Shown piece after piece: positions 18,201-26,905 of a stretch of 43,702 bases of DNA; within the stretch, counting starts at the first letter, position 1, and each line of letters opens with the position of its first letter. Origin of the DNA: Parcubacteria group bacterium GW2011_GWA2_40_23 (GTDB lineage: Bacteria > Patescibacteriota > Patescibacteriia > UBA11705 > JABHMO01). The notes under the pieces are model-generated. The model was not told where the DNA came from. It was given only the letters and a program-made list of their open reading frames with translations, and did no database searches. The stretch spans positions 12,302 through 56,003 of the forward strand of contig LBYP01000007.1 in NCBI GenBank assembly GCA_000996245.1, read 5' to 3'. A program made the translations under genes and the position numbers.

Positions 18201-21200
18201 CTCATCTTTTTCGCTAATACAAACACAACCCGGATCATTCTTTGCGCAACTTGAACCATCAGACTTAATACAAGTATCTTGTCTTGGCCAAACAAACATA
18301 GGAGCAGTTTGATTCTCCAGTGTTTTGGCCCCGGTACAACTAGCAGCAGCTAGATCGCATTGCATTTTACCGTTAATGAAAAGCGCTGCGATTCCACTTC
18401 TATGGGATAAAAGTATTTGATTGAAACCATTATTCAGCAAACCATCGGCTGCCTCGACACCTTTATATATAGCCGTCTTCCCGGGATATTTGATTTCAAA
18501 GACAACTGAACGTTTAATATTTGCCACAGTACAAGCGCCACATTGCTCGCGCGTCTTGAGGCCGCTCATAACATCGCTCCAGCATGCTGGGTCAGCAGAG
18601 CACCAACTGCGCACCCCTAACTGGACATGCGCTTGATTAGGAACACTCTTTAGTCCATCAGGATCTGCGGATGTTGTTAAATTTTTATAAAATATACGGA
18701 CATAGCGGTCTTGCGGTAAATCATCATTATAAACCCAAGTAGAAATAGTCCAACCCTTTGTATAATCATTCATTATAGGGTTCAAATCTTCATGAGCTTC
18801 TACATAATCATAATTACGATCGAAGTAAATTCCGAAACGTGGGTTTGGGTTAACTTCTGTAAAAGCACCGGTCATTAAACCAACAAGTGGTAAATCATCG
18901 GATAAATCTTTATCTTTGCCAAAATCACGACAATAGAACAAGCCAGCGTTGAATTCTTTTTCAACTAAATAACTTGGCATCAATTGTCCATTATTAGTCA
19001 GCTCAAGTTTAAGATCTAACTTTTTGTGTGTTATAGCTTCGCCCGAATTATATTGATATTCTGGTGGGATAGATCTATTAAAACTATTGTAAACATCACC
19101 AAACCAAGGGTTATCGCAAATAAATACTTTAATATTGCCGACCCCAGTGTATGTGGCACCGGTAGTTGACTCTTCTCCGGGGCTATACGAACAATAACAA
19201 TTTGCAGTACCATAAGTGCAACTAGCACCACTGCCGTTAGTACAAACTTGACCAAGAGCGTCTTCACTAATAGTCGCTGTTGCTTTTATTTGTCCTTGAC
19301 CATTCTTTGTTTGAGTCACAACATCCGCTGCAGTTCCGCTTGGATTAACAATTTGAGCCAGTGCAGTGTCAGTTGACTCCCAATTCCAATCCCAATTGTA
19401 AACACCAGGCATTGGGAAAATTTCATTAATGCCACTCTTAGCGTAAGCAGTGTAGGCAAATGACTGGCCCGATTTCATGACAAACAAATCGGCTGGTGAA
19501 ACAACGACATTGTCGAGACGGCAAGCTTCAGCACCGGTGGTAAATTCAATGATGGCTGGATTCGGCGTTATGGTTCTATTACATTTATTTTTTAAATTCT
19601 TTAAAACAATCCCATATCTTGTGTCCGGCAATAATAATTCTTTAGGGATAGCGCGCATTTCGATTCCACTAGTTGTTTGTTTAAGCTCCATAGTCATTTC
19701 TGGTCCTACACAAAACTTTAGGGGATCAGCCAAACCAACTTTAAATAATAACGAACGAACAAATTCCTTTGCTTTTTCATAACCATTAACAAACCAATTT
19801 ATTGTCGTGTTTTGAGTTAAATATCCTGGTGCAGGATTACTTATTTCGCCTCTGACACAAGTAGCGGCACGGTAATAAAAGAAAAGGCTATTATTCTCTT
19901 TGCGACAATTTGATCCTGGAATTGGTTGATTACATAATTCCATTGTTGCCTGAGTCACTCCTGCACAAACACAAATATCTTCGCCCTTTACCTCTGTAAG
20001 TGGTGTTGATATGACCAGTGCGATATTACGACAAACATCTTGCGCATTATTAGCTGGAATGGTTGTGGGGTTTAAGGCAGTTCCCGCCTCACACGTTGTA
20101 TTCACTGCTTCATTATAAACAGATTTTGGTACACGCAAAGTAATACCTGTATCACCGCTTTTTGGGGTAGTCTCGCCCTCAATTTTTTCTACAGTAGCAG
20201 CAATGATTTTTTTCGTTAAACTGTACGAAGTTTTTGGTGCAACATCTGGGTTAAGACGTAAAACAACTTGGAATACAGATGAAGTGGCTGAATGTTTTTC
20301 TGTGTTAATAGTTGCTTTTTGGTATGGGCTACCAGTGTTACATTTGCTCATATCAGATTCAACCGTGCCACACATACACTTGCCTGATGTTGTGTTAACT
20401 GTACAAGTAATAGCGGATGCCACTTCGCAAGCAGCATCTTCCCCTTCTTCCTTAGTCCCATTACCGCACTGTGAACCATATTTAATATCTGAACCTAAAT
20501 TTGTACATTTGGTAGTGCAACCTTCTGAGAAATCACAAACACAATTATCCGTTCCTCGATCACAAGAAACTTTTATTTTGCCATTTGCCCCGCAAGTATT
20601 TGCTTCGGCGCAAACGCATTTACCTGACTGGACTGTACACCCAGGGATTGCAAGAACTCCAGTACATTTCACTTTGTCAGATAGGATTAAATCTTCTCCG
20701 CAGAAACAATTTTGCGCGGCGCCCATCAACGAACACCCTGCAACTGGTAAAATTCCAGCGCATTGAACCATGTTCGCTGTCTGAACTGGGCAAGCTTCTT
20801 CTTTAAAACATGCCGTTTTATCGCAGGCTTTTAATCCCAAACCTGGAATAGTTTCAGTAAGATTCCCATTACCACAGCAAAGTGTGTCTGTTGGATTAAC
20901 GCACAAAGGATAACCAGTAACTAAACATTTATCATTACATAAAGCTTTATTAGTAGCCGGATCAGAAACCAAAGGATCGCATTTTTCGCCAGGGTCAACT
21001 ACATGATTACCACAAATTGACAGGCCAGCAGTATATTTAATTTGAGAACCTTCCTTTAAACAAGTGTTACTGATGCCGTCTCCAGGTTTATTATTAGAAT
21101 CATCAGAATCTTCTCCGGCTTCTTTAATGCCATTGCCACAAACATAACCAACAGCGGTACCAGCATTCAAACAACCAGGAGTACACGCTTTACTCTTAGA

Positions 21201-24200
21201 GACTAAGGCACAAGGTGGATTCGCTTGAGTGGCGGCTGCGGGGTCGCAAGAAACACCATTTTTATCTTTATATTCAGCAGCAAAATCACACTCTTCTTGA
21301 CCATTAACCCTGCCATTACCACAACAAACAGAGTCTTCGCTAATTAACTCCGCAACAGTACAAGGACTAAAATTATTTAATAAACAACTAGTATCGTTGC
21401 AAGCTACTCCCTCATCAATGACTTCAACGCCTGCCTCATTCAACACCATTGTCTTACCGGCAGTTTCTTCTGCCTGCGAAAAATCACATTCTTCACCAAC
21501 ACCAATTTTACCATCACCGCAAACAGCGCGATAAGTTATGCTTCCCTTTAAAAGACAATTGCCTGTACATTTATTATCACCAGAAGCGGCCGCATTATAA
21601 ACCTTATTTGTTATCTCAGCCAAAGGAGCGCCATCATTTACATTGCTCGTTGGAAAATAGGAATTAGGGAATACAGTGTCATCCGTATTGTCACCAGTAA
21701 CATCATTATCACTATCCTTTGTGCTCCAAGTCCAAGGATAATGCAGTGGGTTCAAAATTTGGCCAGTAATATTGCATTTATCCGGTGCGCTCGTTGGTTC
21801 AACTGAATAGCTGACTACTTCACCCGGAGTAGCGGCTTCATAATTGGCTGGCACAACATTAACAGAATCAATAACGCATTGATTTTGATCATTTTTCGTT
21901 TTGAATACCCAACTAAAACTATTCAATCCGGTTGCGCCGCCAGCATCATGATAATTCAATCCAGTTAAATGCACGCCACTAATACTCTCGAGCGCATTGG
22001 AAATAACAACGCGATGATATTTGTTGAATAATAAATTTGTATTTGGCTTTAAATCTATTTTTAAAATATTATCCCCAGTTGAAGGCGCTATCGCAGGATT
22101 ATAAATATATGTAACTGTGTCAATTTCGGCGGTTGATGGAGTAACAACAGTACACTCCTCTGTTTCACAAGTATAAATTTTAATGTTTTCTTTAACAGGG
22201 GTCTTCATCTTAGTATTAAAAGTCACACCAAGCTGCGCATTAATACAAGCTTCCTTACAATTTGGATAAAATGAAGTTACTCGTGGTTCACTAAAGTTAA
22301 TTTCTAGCTCTCCTGTTTTGTGGTAAACAACAGTGGCTTTCGCGACAACAGCATCAGCAGAGATAATGATCGGGGTGCTTGTTTCTAAATCACCATCAAC
22401 CCGACATTCGCAGCCTTCTTCAAACTGATTGACACAAGCACTGTCATCGGCTTTTTTACAATTTTCTAATTTACTATCATTAATCGCATAGACACCAATA
22501 TCATTTCGTTTAGGGTCAACTGTACAATATAATGCCGGGCCAGTTTTACAACCATAACCTATTTTTTCAGCTCTCTCTTCAGTTGCAGGAACAGTCCAAA
22601 CCCAGGGCTTATCCTCCACGTTAATTTGCTGACAACCAGACATTCCAGAAACTAAATATTTTTGAATTTGTTGAACAGATTTAATAATGCCTTTCGAAGG
22701 AGTCATCAAAAACTTATCAGGTTCGCAATTCGCAGCCTTTGTTTTGAAAAACCAGCTATAATTTTCTGTCATTGCTTTGCCTGAAGGTGAAGCGACGCCA
22801 CTGGTCCCGCCCAAAATTTCTACTTGATACCAGGTATCCGTTTTAAGGGTAGCATCAATTCCTTGTTGCAAGAAACTGCCAATTCCAGGATAGACTTTCA
22901 GTGTGTCGTACAAAGAAAAGGAAGTCAGCATATTGGTAGAATCAGCACTTTCCGGTTGTGGCCAGATATCAAGTGGATTGATCTCTGAAAAAGTAATGCT
23001 ATCCCACTCACTCGCTGTATATGTTGCTAAATTACATTCCTCATCTCTACATTTACGAAGAGTGATCTTGCCATCTAAGGCAGTCAGATTAAGTGTCATG
23101 TTGAAAGTAGCGGAAATCAAACCATTTGGACATGCCAATTCATCACTTTTTGCTGGTGAGGGCGATTGAGTATAACCAGTACCAGTAGCTGGAACCAAGC
23201 AGGTACGTTCAAGAACCGCAGGAATTTTTGGAATTACACCAGTACTCATAACCCAAGCATATTCTGAATTATGCGACTGAACAGTAGTTACGCAAACATC
23301 TTGTTTTGTCTGACCTGCAGTGGCATCTTTACAAACACCATCGCCACAACAAAACTGACTAGCCAAACAAGAAGTATCAGTACAAATACCAAGTTTAAAC
23401 TGAACTGAATTACTTTCTACAGACCGGTCTGCGCTATGCACCAGAACGCCACCAGTCATAGCATCAGCAGGAACTTTAGCATTCCCAATTTGTTTATCGA
23501 CCCAGGTCAGGTCTGTTTTATCTACCAAGGCGCGGAGATCTGCTGTATCAACATCTTTTTTATCAAACGAAACATTATAAATACTTTTGTCAGTACCAAA
23601 ATTTTCTCCGACAATCGTAACCACGGTATTCATTGGTCCATTATTTGGTGAAATACTACAAATACCCGGACCAGGAGCATTTGTATTAACGATAAAATTT
23701 TTATTGTTACTTGGTAAGCTTTGATTGGTTATTATTTTAACCCAATAATTTCCAGGGGTCATTGCGGTGGTACTCCCTGGCAAAGTCTCTGGAACTTTAA
23801 CTTTAACCTCAGTATCAGACCAACTAGCTGCACCACAAGCTAATAGTCCAATAAATGATGGCTCAAGTTCTTCAGTCGTTGGATTTCTAGCTTCCATAAA
23901 ACCACCATGTCCATCGCTTTGTAATGGCGAAAAAATAACTTGCCCCGTCTTGTCTCCAAAATTAGTGCCTAGAACAGAAATTATCTGATTCAAAGGTCCG
24001 GCTCCGGAACAAATGCAAGCATCTGTCCCCTTGGTACAAATCTCATGTTTAGTGCAAATCTTTACCGGTTCAGCTGTTTTACAACTACAATTTGATTCAC
24101 CCTCCAAACATTTTGAGCCTGCCAATTTAAGACAAATCCTAAAAGCGTCACCAGTACAAACGCAATCTTCTGACGACCCCTCAATACAAGTTGCTTTCGC

Positions 24201-26882
24201 GCTTAAAGTACATGTTTTTACCGGTTCATTTTCCATGCACGTGCAGCCATTCGTTCCTTCATCTTCTTTGTCGCAAGTTGTTGCGGCTGTTGCAGTACAA
24301 ATTCTTGGCGTAATTTCTGTAATTGTAGGGAAAGAACTTGATTCTATTAAATTAAAAGATAAAGGATTGCTCATGACATTATAGCAATTGCAACCAATTG
24401 AATCTTTAACACAATCTTCAAGACAAGATCCTGATCCAGCTACACAATCAGCTTTTGTTTTTTGGCAACGCTCCCCTTTGCCAACTACAACATTATAAAG
24501 ACCTTTGTTTATTTGAGGTACGCGCACATTGGTGATTGAAGTGTCAGACCAAGCACCCATAACAGCGGCTGAGAAATCACCAAAATATATATTATCAGAA
24601 GTACCTCTTGAACCAAATTTCTCGCCGCCTAAAACAGTATAAGCACCTGGAGACCCTTCCTCCGGAGTCATTGAGCACAAACCTGGATATTGTAAATTTA
24701 AATTTTTTGAAAAATCACCAATCCAACCAAGATCATTGGTAGTATCATCAAATTGATAGGTTTTAGTGACCGAATCTAAGCTGTTGGTAACAACTTTTAT
24801 GGGGCCATCTTCAATGCCCGCCGGAACCTTAACTATAATTTGATTGTCTTTCCAAGCATCGGCAGGATCACAAGGCACCTCTGCTGGTAAGGTCATGGTA
24901 CCGGCAGCACCAGTGAAGAACACGCCACTTACTCCCGCAGTGTAATCAGAAAATCCACTACCATATATTGTAATAAAATTACCATCTCCACCTTCTTTCG
25001 GATTTACATTATTTATCACAGGCACAAACACGCAAACGCCATCTGCACAATAACCCCCATTACAATCACCATCAACCCTACAAACACCATCGTCACAAGC
25101 ACCGCAAACTGGGTTGTAAGCCGGATCGGTGCAAGCAAGCATGACGCCTGTGGCATCGCAACAAAAATCCGGTCTAACAATAACATCCATTTTCTTAGTA
25201 CCATGGTTACCATCAATATCATCAGCCTGGAGCATTAAACTATGTTCTTCGAAATTTTTTGATCCCAAAGGATAATCATTAACGGCCCAAGGGATTGATG
25301 AGCTAAATATTTCAGGAGATAATTCATCTGTTTGCGTCACAGAACTAATTGCTTGATCCGTCGCATCTCCCTTAGGATCAACGTACAAAGAAACAACACT
25401 AACTGCGACATCATCTTCAGCTGTAAATGGAATCATTCTGTCATCCTCAGCACCAGATGGGAACTGACAAACATTTTTATTAAAAGCATCAAAATTAACC
25501 GTTGGTGGAGTGACATCACAAATATCACCAGTAGTAAATTTAAAAGTGCAAGGATGAGTGGTCTCGCAAAACAGTTCATCTCCATTAGCTGCCTTTAAAC
25601 CAATTTTATCAGTGGCACTAGCTTTATTTTTTAAACTGACAGTATATTCTGTATCTTTCTTTAAAGCATAAGCACCAGGATTTAATGGATCACACACACC
25701 CGCGGGGACAAATTCAACTAAACGACCACCATTCCAAAATTTAAAAGTTCCATTAACCGTGTCTACCCCGGGGAAATCAGATATAAATCTGAGACGAACA
25801 TAATTCATTTTTAAACAAGTTGTCCCCTGGCGTGCCCACTTAATAAAAACTTTATCACCACCAAGACAAGCCGGGTCTAAATTAAGTGAATTTTTACCAT
25901 CTGGTGGCAACCATTTTTCTTTCATTAAAATTAAATTATCCTCGCTTTTTCCACAAGAAATATTTACCAAAGAATCTGCTCCTGACTCGGTAGTTTGAAA
26001 GTCTAAATAACTGTTAGCTGCTGTTTCTGTGCCGTTATCGCTAACATCAAACTCAATTAACATTGGGGTGCCACCCAAATGAGCTTCATCACACATTACC
26101 CAATCGGCCGTATAGTTATGGTCCATTTCTTTAATTGCTGTCAGTATTTCTTCCCCATGTCCATTTGGTTCTGTAACTGTTTTGGGTTTATCAACAATCG
26201 TGTGTGACACTGTTCCTGCACTGGTTGTAATTTGGAGATTCGATAAATTTACGGTTGCTTCACTAACAGCTTGATTAAAAGAAATACGTGGGTGAACATT
26301 TATAATTTTTTGAGGTGCTGGTGGTGGGCTGAATTGATCTGTTTTTAATAAACCATAGCCGCTAATATCAAAACCAGATTTTTCGCTATAATAGGTTGCA
26401 GAATAGCAACCTTTGTCAGATGGGAAGTCGACAGAACCATCGCCATCATTATCAATACCATCAGCACATTGATAGGTATAGGTCGCATCTGTCAGAGCCC
26501 CAGTAATTCTACTCATGACAAAGGCAACGATAGAATAGGATAAAAGTATAATTACCAAACCAATAAGAGCGTTAGTTATATATTTTTTGGCATCAGCAAC
26601 TTTTTCCTGTTCCCCACCAGAAGTCATGTATAAAAATCCTCCATAGAGGACTAAACAAACGGCAACAATACCCAAAAAGCCTAAAATTACTTTTATAATT
26701 TTGCCAATCAAGCTCTTCAAGTCTGCATTGGCTAAACCAGCCCCACCAGCTACTGTCTCTAATCCGCCCTCAACACTATTATTATCAGCTGCTAAAACCG
26801 AAGCAATGTCATAAAAACAAAAACTGACAACTGCCAAAACAATGCCGATGAAAACTAAATTACGAAAGACTTTTTTTGACAT
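15240..26882 (-). CDS. Giant multidomain surface protein (3,880 aa): T4SS-pilin-like N-terminus, Ig-like/IPT-TIG, Cys-rich CGNGxxExGExCD, LamG-like, MopE-like and C-terminal VWA regions
   Basis: Continuous ORF; N-term two TM with LYGGFLYMTSGGEQEKVADAKKYITNALIGLVIILLSYSIVAFV; IPT: NVNPKEGGDGNFITIYGSGFS; CGDGKIGVGEECDF; DGVDNDGDNTCD; VWA: ILFAFFVDSSISMSGG. Confidence 0.93.
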   Translation of the reverse strand: MSKKVFRNLVFIGIVLAVVSFCFYDIASVLAADNNSVEGGLETVAGGAGLANADLKSLIGKIIKVILGFLGIVAVCLVLYGGFLYMTSGGEQEKVADAKKYITNALIGLVIILLSYSIVAFVMSRITGALTDATYTYQCADGIDNDGDGSVDFPSDKGCYSATYYSEKSGFDISGYGLLKTDQFSPPPAPQKIINVHPRISFNQAVSEATVNLSNLQITTSAGTVSHTIVDKPKTVTEPNGHGEEILTAIKEMDHNYTADWVMCDEAHLGGTPMLIEFDVSDNGTETAANSYLDFQTTESGADSLVNISCGKSEDNLILMKEKWLPPDGKNSLNLDPACLGGDKVFIKWARQGTTCLKMNYVRLRFISDFPGVDTVNGTFKFWNGGRLVEFVPAGVCDPLNPGAYALKKDTEYTVSLKNKASATDKIGLKAANGDELFCETTHPCTFKFTTGDICDVTPPTVNFDAFNKNVCQFPSGAEDDRMIPFTAEDDVAVSVVSLYVDPKGDATDQAISSVTQTDELSPEIFSSSIPWAVNDYPLGSKNFEEHSLMLQADDIDGNHGTKKMDVIVRPDFCCDATGVMLACTDPAYNPVCGACDDGVCRVDGDCNGGYCADGVCVFVPVINNVNPKEGGDGNFITIYGSGFSDYTAGVSGVFFTGAAGTMTLPAEVPCDPADAWKDNQIIVKVPAGIEDGPIKVVTNSLDSVTKTYQFDDTTNDLGWIGDFSKNLNLQYPGLCSMTPEEGSPGAYTVLGGEKFGSRGTSDNIYFGDFSAAVMGAWSDTSITNVRVPQINKGLYNVVVGKGERCQKTKADCVAGSGSCLEDCVKDSIGCNCYNVMSNPLSFNLIESSSFPTITEITPRICTATAATTCDKEDEGTNGCTCMENEPVKTCTLSAKATCIEGSSEDCVCTGDAFRICLKLAGSKCLEGESNCSCKTAEPVKICTKHEICTKGTDACICSGAGPLNQIISVLGTNFGDKTGQVIFSPLQSDGHGGFMEARNPTTEELEPSFIGLLACGAASWSDTEVKVKVPETLPGSTTAMTPGNYWVKIITNQSLPSNNKNFIVNTNAPGPGICSISPNNGPMNTVVTIVGENFGTDKSIYNVSFDKKDVDTADLRALVDKTDLTWVDKQIGNAKVPADAMTGGVLVHSADRSVESNSVQFKLGICTDTSCLASQFCCGDGVCKDATAGQTKQDVCVTTVQSHNSEYAWVMSTGVIPKIPAVLERTCLVPATGTGYTQSPSPAKSDELACPNGLISATFNMTLNLTALDGKITLRKCRDEECNLATYTASEWDSITFSEINPLDIWPQPESADSTNMLTSFSLYDTLKVYPGIGSFLQQGIDATLKTDTWYQVEILGGTSGVASPSGKAMTENYSWFFKTKAANCEPDKFLMTPSKGIIKSVQQIQKYLVSGMSGCQQINVEDKPWVWTVPATEERAEKIGYGCKTGPALYCTVDPKRNDIGVYAINDSKLENCKKADDSACVNQFEEGCECRVDGDLETSTPIIISADAVVAKATVVYHKTGELEINFSEPRVTSFYPNCKEACINAQLGVTFNTKMKTPVKENIKIYTCETEECTVVTPSTAEIDTVTYIYNPAIAPSTGDNILKIDLKPNTNLLFNKYHRVVISNALESISGVHLTGLNYHDAGGATGLNSFSWVFKTKNDQNQCVIDSVNVVPANYEAATPGEVVSYSVEPTSAPDKCNITGQILNPLHYPWTWSTKDSDNDVTGDNTDDTVFPNSYFPTSNVNDGAPLAEITNKVYNAAASGDNKCTGNCLLKGSITYRAVCGDGKIGVGEECDFSQAEETAGKTMVLNEAGVEVIDEGVACNDTSCLLNNFSPCTVAELISEDSVCCGNGRVNGQEECDFAAEYKDKNGVSCDPAAATQANPPCALVSKSKACTPGCLNAGTAVGYVCGNGIKEAGEDSDDSNNKPGDGISNTCLKEGSQIKYTAGLSICGNHVVDPGEKCDPLVSDPATNKALCNDKCLVTGYPLCVNPTDTLCCGNGNLTETIPGLGLKACDKTACFKEEACPVQTANMVQCAGILPVAGCSLMGAAQNCFCGEDLILSDKVKCTGVLAIPGCTVQSGKCVCAEANTCGANGKIKVSCDRGTDNCVCDFSEGCTTKCTNLGSDIKYGSQCGNGTKEEGEDAACEVASAITCTVNTTSGKCMCGTVESDMSKCNTGSPYQKATINTEKHSATSSVFQVVLRLNPDVAPKTSYSLTKKIIAATVEKIEGETTPKSGDTGITLRVPKSVYNEAVNTTCEAGTALNPTTIPANNAQDVCRNIALVISTPLTEVKGEDICVCAGVTQATMELCNQPIPGSNCRKENNSLFFYYRAATCVRGEISNPAPGYLTQNTTINWFVNGYEKAKEFVRSLLFKVGLADPLKFCVGPEMTMELKQTTSGIEMRAIPKELLLPDTRYGIVLKNLKNKCNRTITPNPAIIEFTTGAEACRLDNVVVSPADLFVMKSGQSFAYTAYAKSGINEIFPMPGVYNWDWNWESTDTALAQIVNPSGTAADVVTQTKNGQGQIKATATISEDALGQVCTNGSGASCTYGTANCYCSYSPGEESTTGATYTGVGNIKVFICDNPWFGDVYNSFNRSIPPEYQYNSGEAITHKKLDLKLELTNNGQLMPSYLVEKEFNAGLFYCRDFGKDKDLSDDLPLVGLMTGAFTEVNPNPRFGIYFDRNYDYVEAHEDLNPIMNDYTKGWTISTWVYNDDLPQDRYVRIFYKNLTTSADPDGLKSVPNQAHVQLGVRSWCSADPACWSDVMSGLKTREQCGACTVANIKRSVVFEIKYPGKTAIYKGVEAADGLLNNGFNQILLSHRSGIAALFINGKMQCDLAAASCTGAKTLENQTAPMFVWPRQDTCIKSDGSSCAKNDPGCVCISEKDEAGADYDKLFIGGLGKTKVPLVSFGGYMDDFRVWAGAKTPEQINTNPETGLKAAWDFNSTVPGTVNCTADYSASCTLASGEACTTPSTDCICSISSQCIQDHGGVPLRFKYINITDVAKSKGIFYGDNSGWQELNVDTQNQCNNGIDDDNNGLIDSHDPKCTSATDGWEEPALFAQYFFVRKTDNDYATTNDNAPDAISLRIYENPEGLPPSLWYARNVPNPASSVPIINSDCLTDSFGEFCYAGVQDGRTLYVSASNINGSNVWNNIYLLSYSQGANPATQNIFGQLVQFLKFNMNELDSGTISKIKLIRDTQRLQDFVLMQEYVNVYKSQHGGKVPQLEAGTLQRHNTNSVWDSWKTTFKTELGLDMPIDPINALYNVPPTYKYTTATGVACKKDDAGCISSTTQTVDCGADSSGNILACSSTQQCILPGVACIDCSSSGGYDSKACYNSSTLTFANLYSYYNKSKTATDNIKNFTYTYEANGADATQSQFRIRYFYEIPTLNYRYVPVVESSGTGWDQLQVAPPEVVVAPTAPKACSDGVDNDVNGKTDYPNDPGCTGPDDPAEDYLSMCKDNTDNDSDGTCDVDGCCSNATIDTQADCDARDWKPADPSCTSAFDNDEFWPPQCSDGVDNDGDNTCDFAGCCSKPVHTTQAACISASATWTPPDTVGCTEANDDSEGNILFAFFVDSSISMSGGNKKNDPEYIHKIMIKTIIDGVHETGTNIKGLHEVFGNKAYYVLSNSRDDVGLQSEKFLTPSNDAAKFLKWLTCKPGWLACVNAGTNGCDATYACGDEKKCPFQACTTDNECASNECSTGNMCVASDEDICSSPYAYMAASNMPGHINEYLNDVVTLYETSSYNFKALVYFIITDAEDGYFRSENLAYQKIVTSTTTANTYEMPIHFIYVRKDGELTAEPDLSKCAAEAAGDDQCLYELYSMYSNKVNSKHRGIWLQGTVDSIKPKLESLMSVIAALPPLTQDVTLEENY

Positions 26883-26905
26883 TATATAAAATTAATTTCG
26901 ATAGA

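Noticed and set aside
16044-25598. Many plus-strand ORFs (60-187 aa) inside the giant gene
   Set aside because: All antisense to the continuous 3,880-aa ORF; biased peptides arising from repetitive Asp/Asn/Gly codons.
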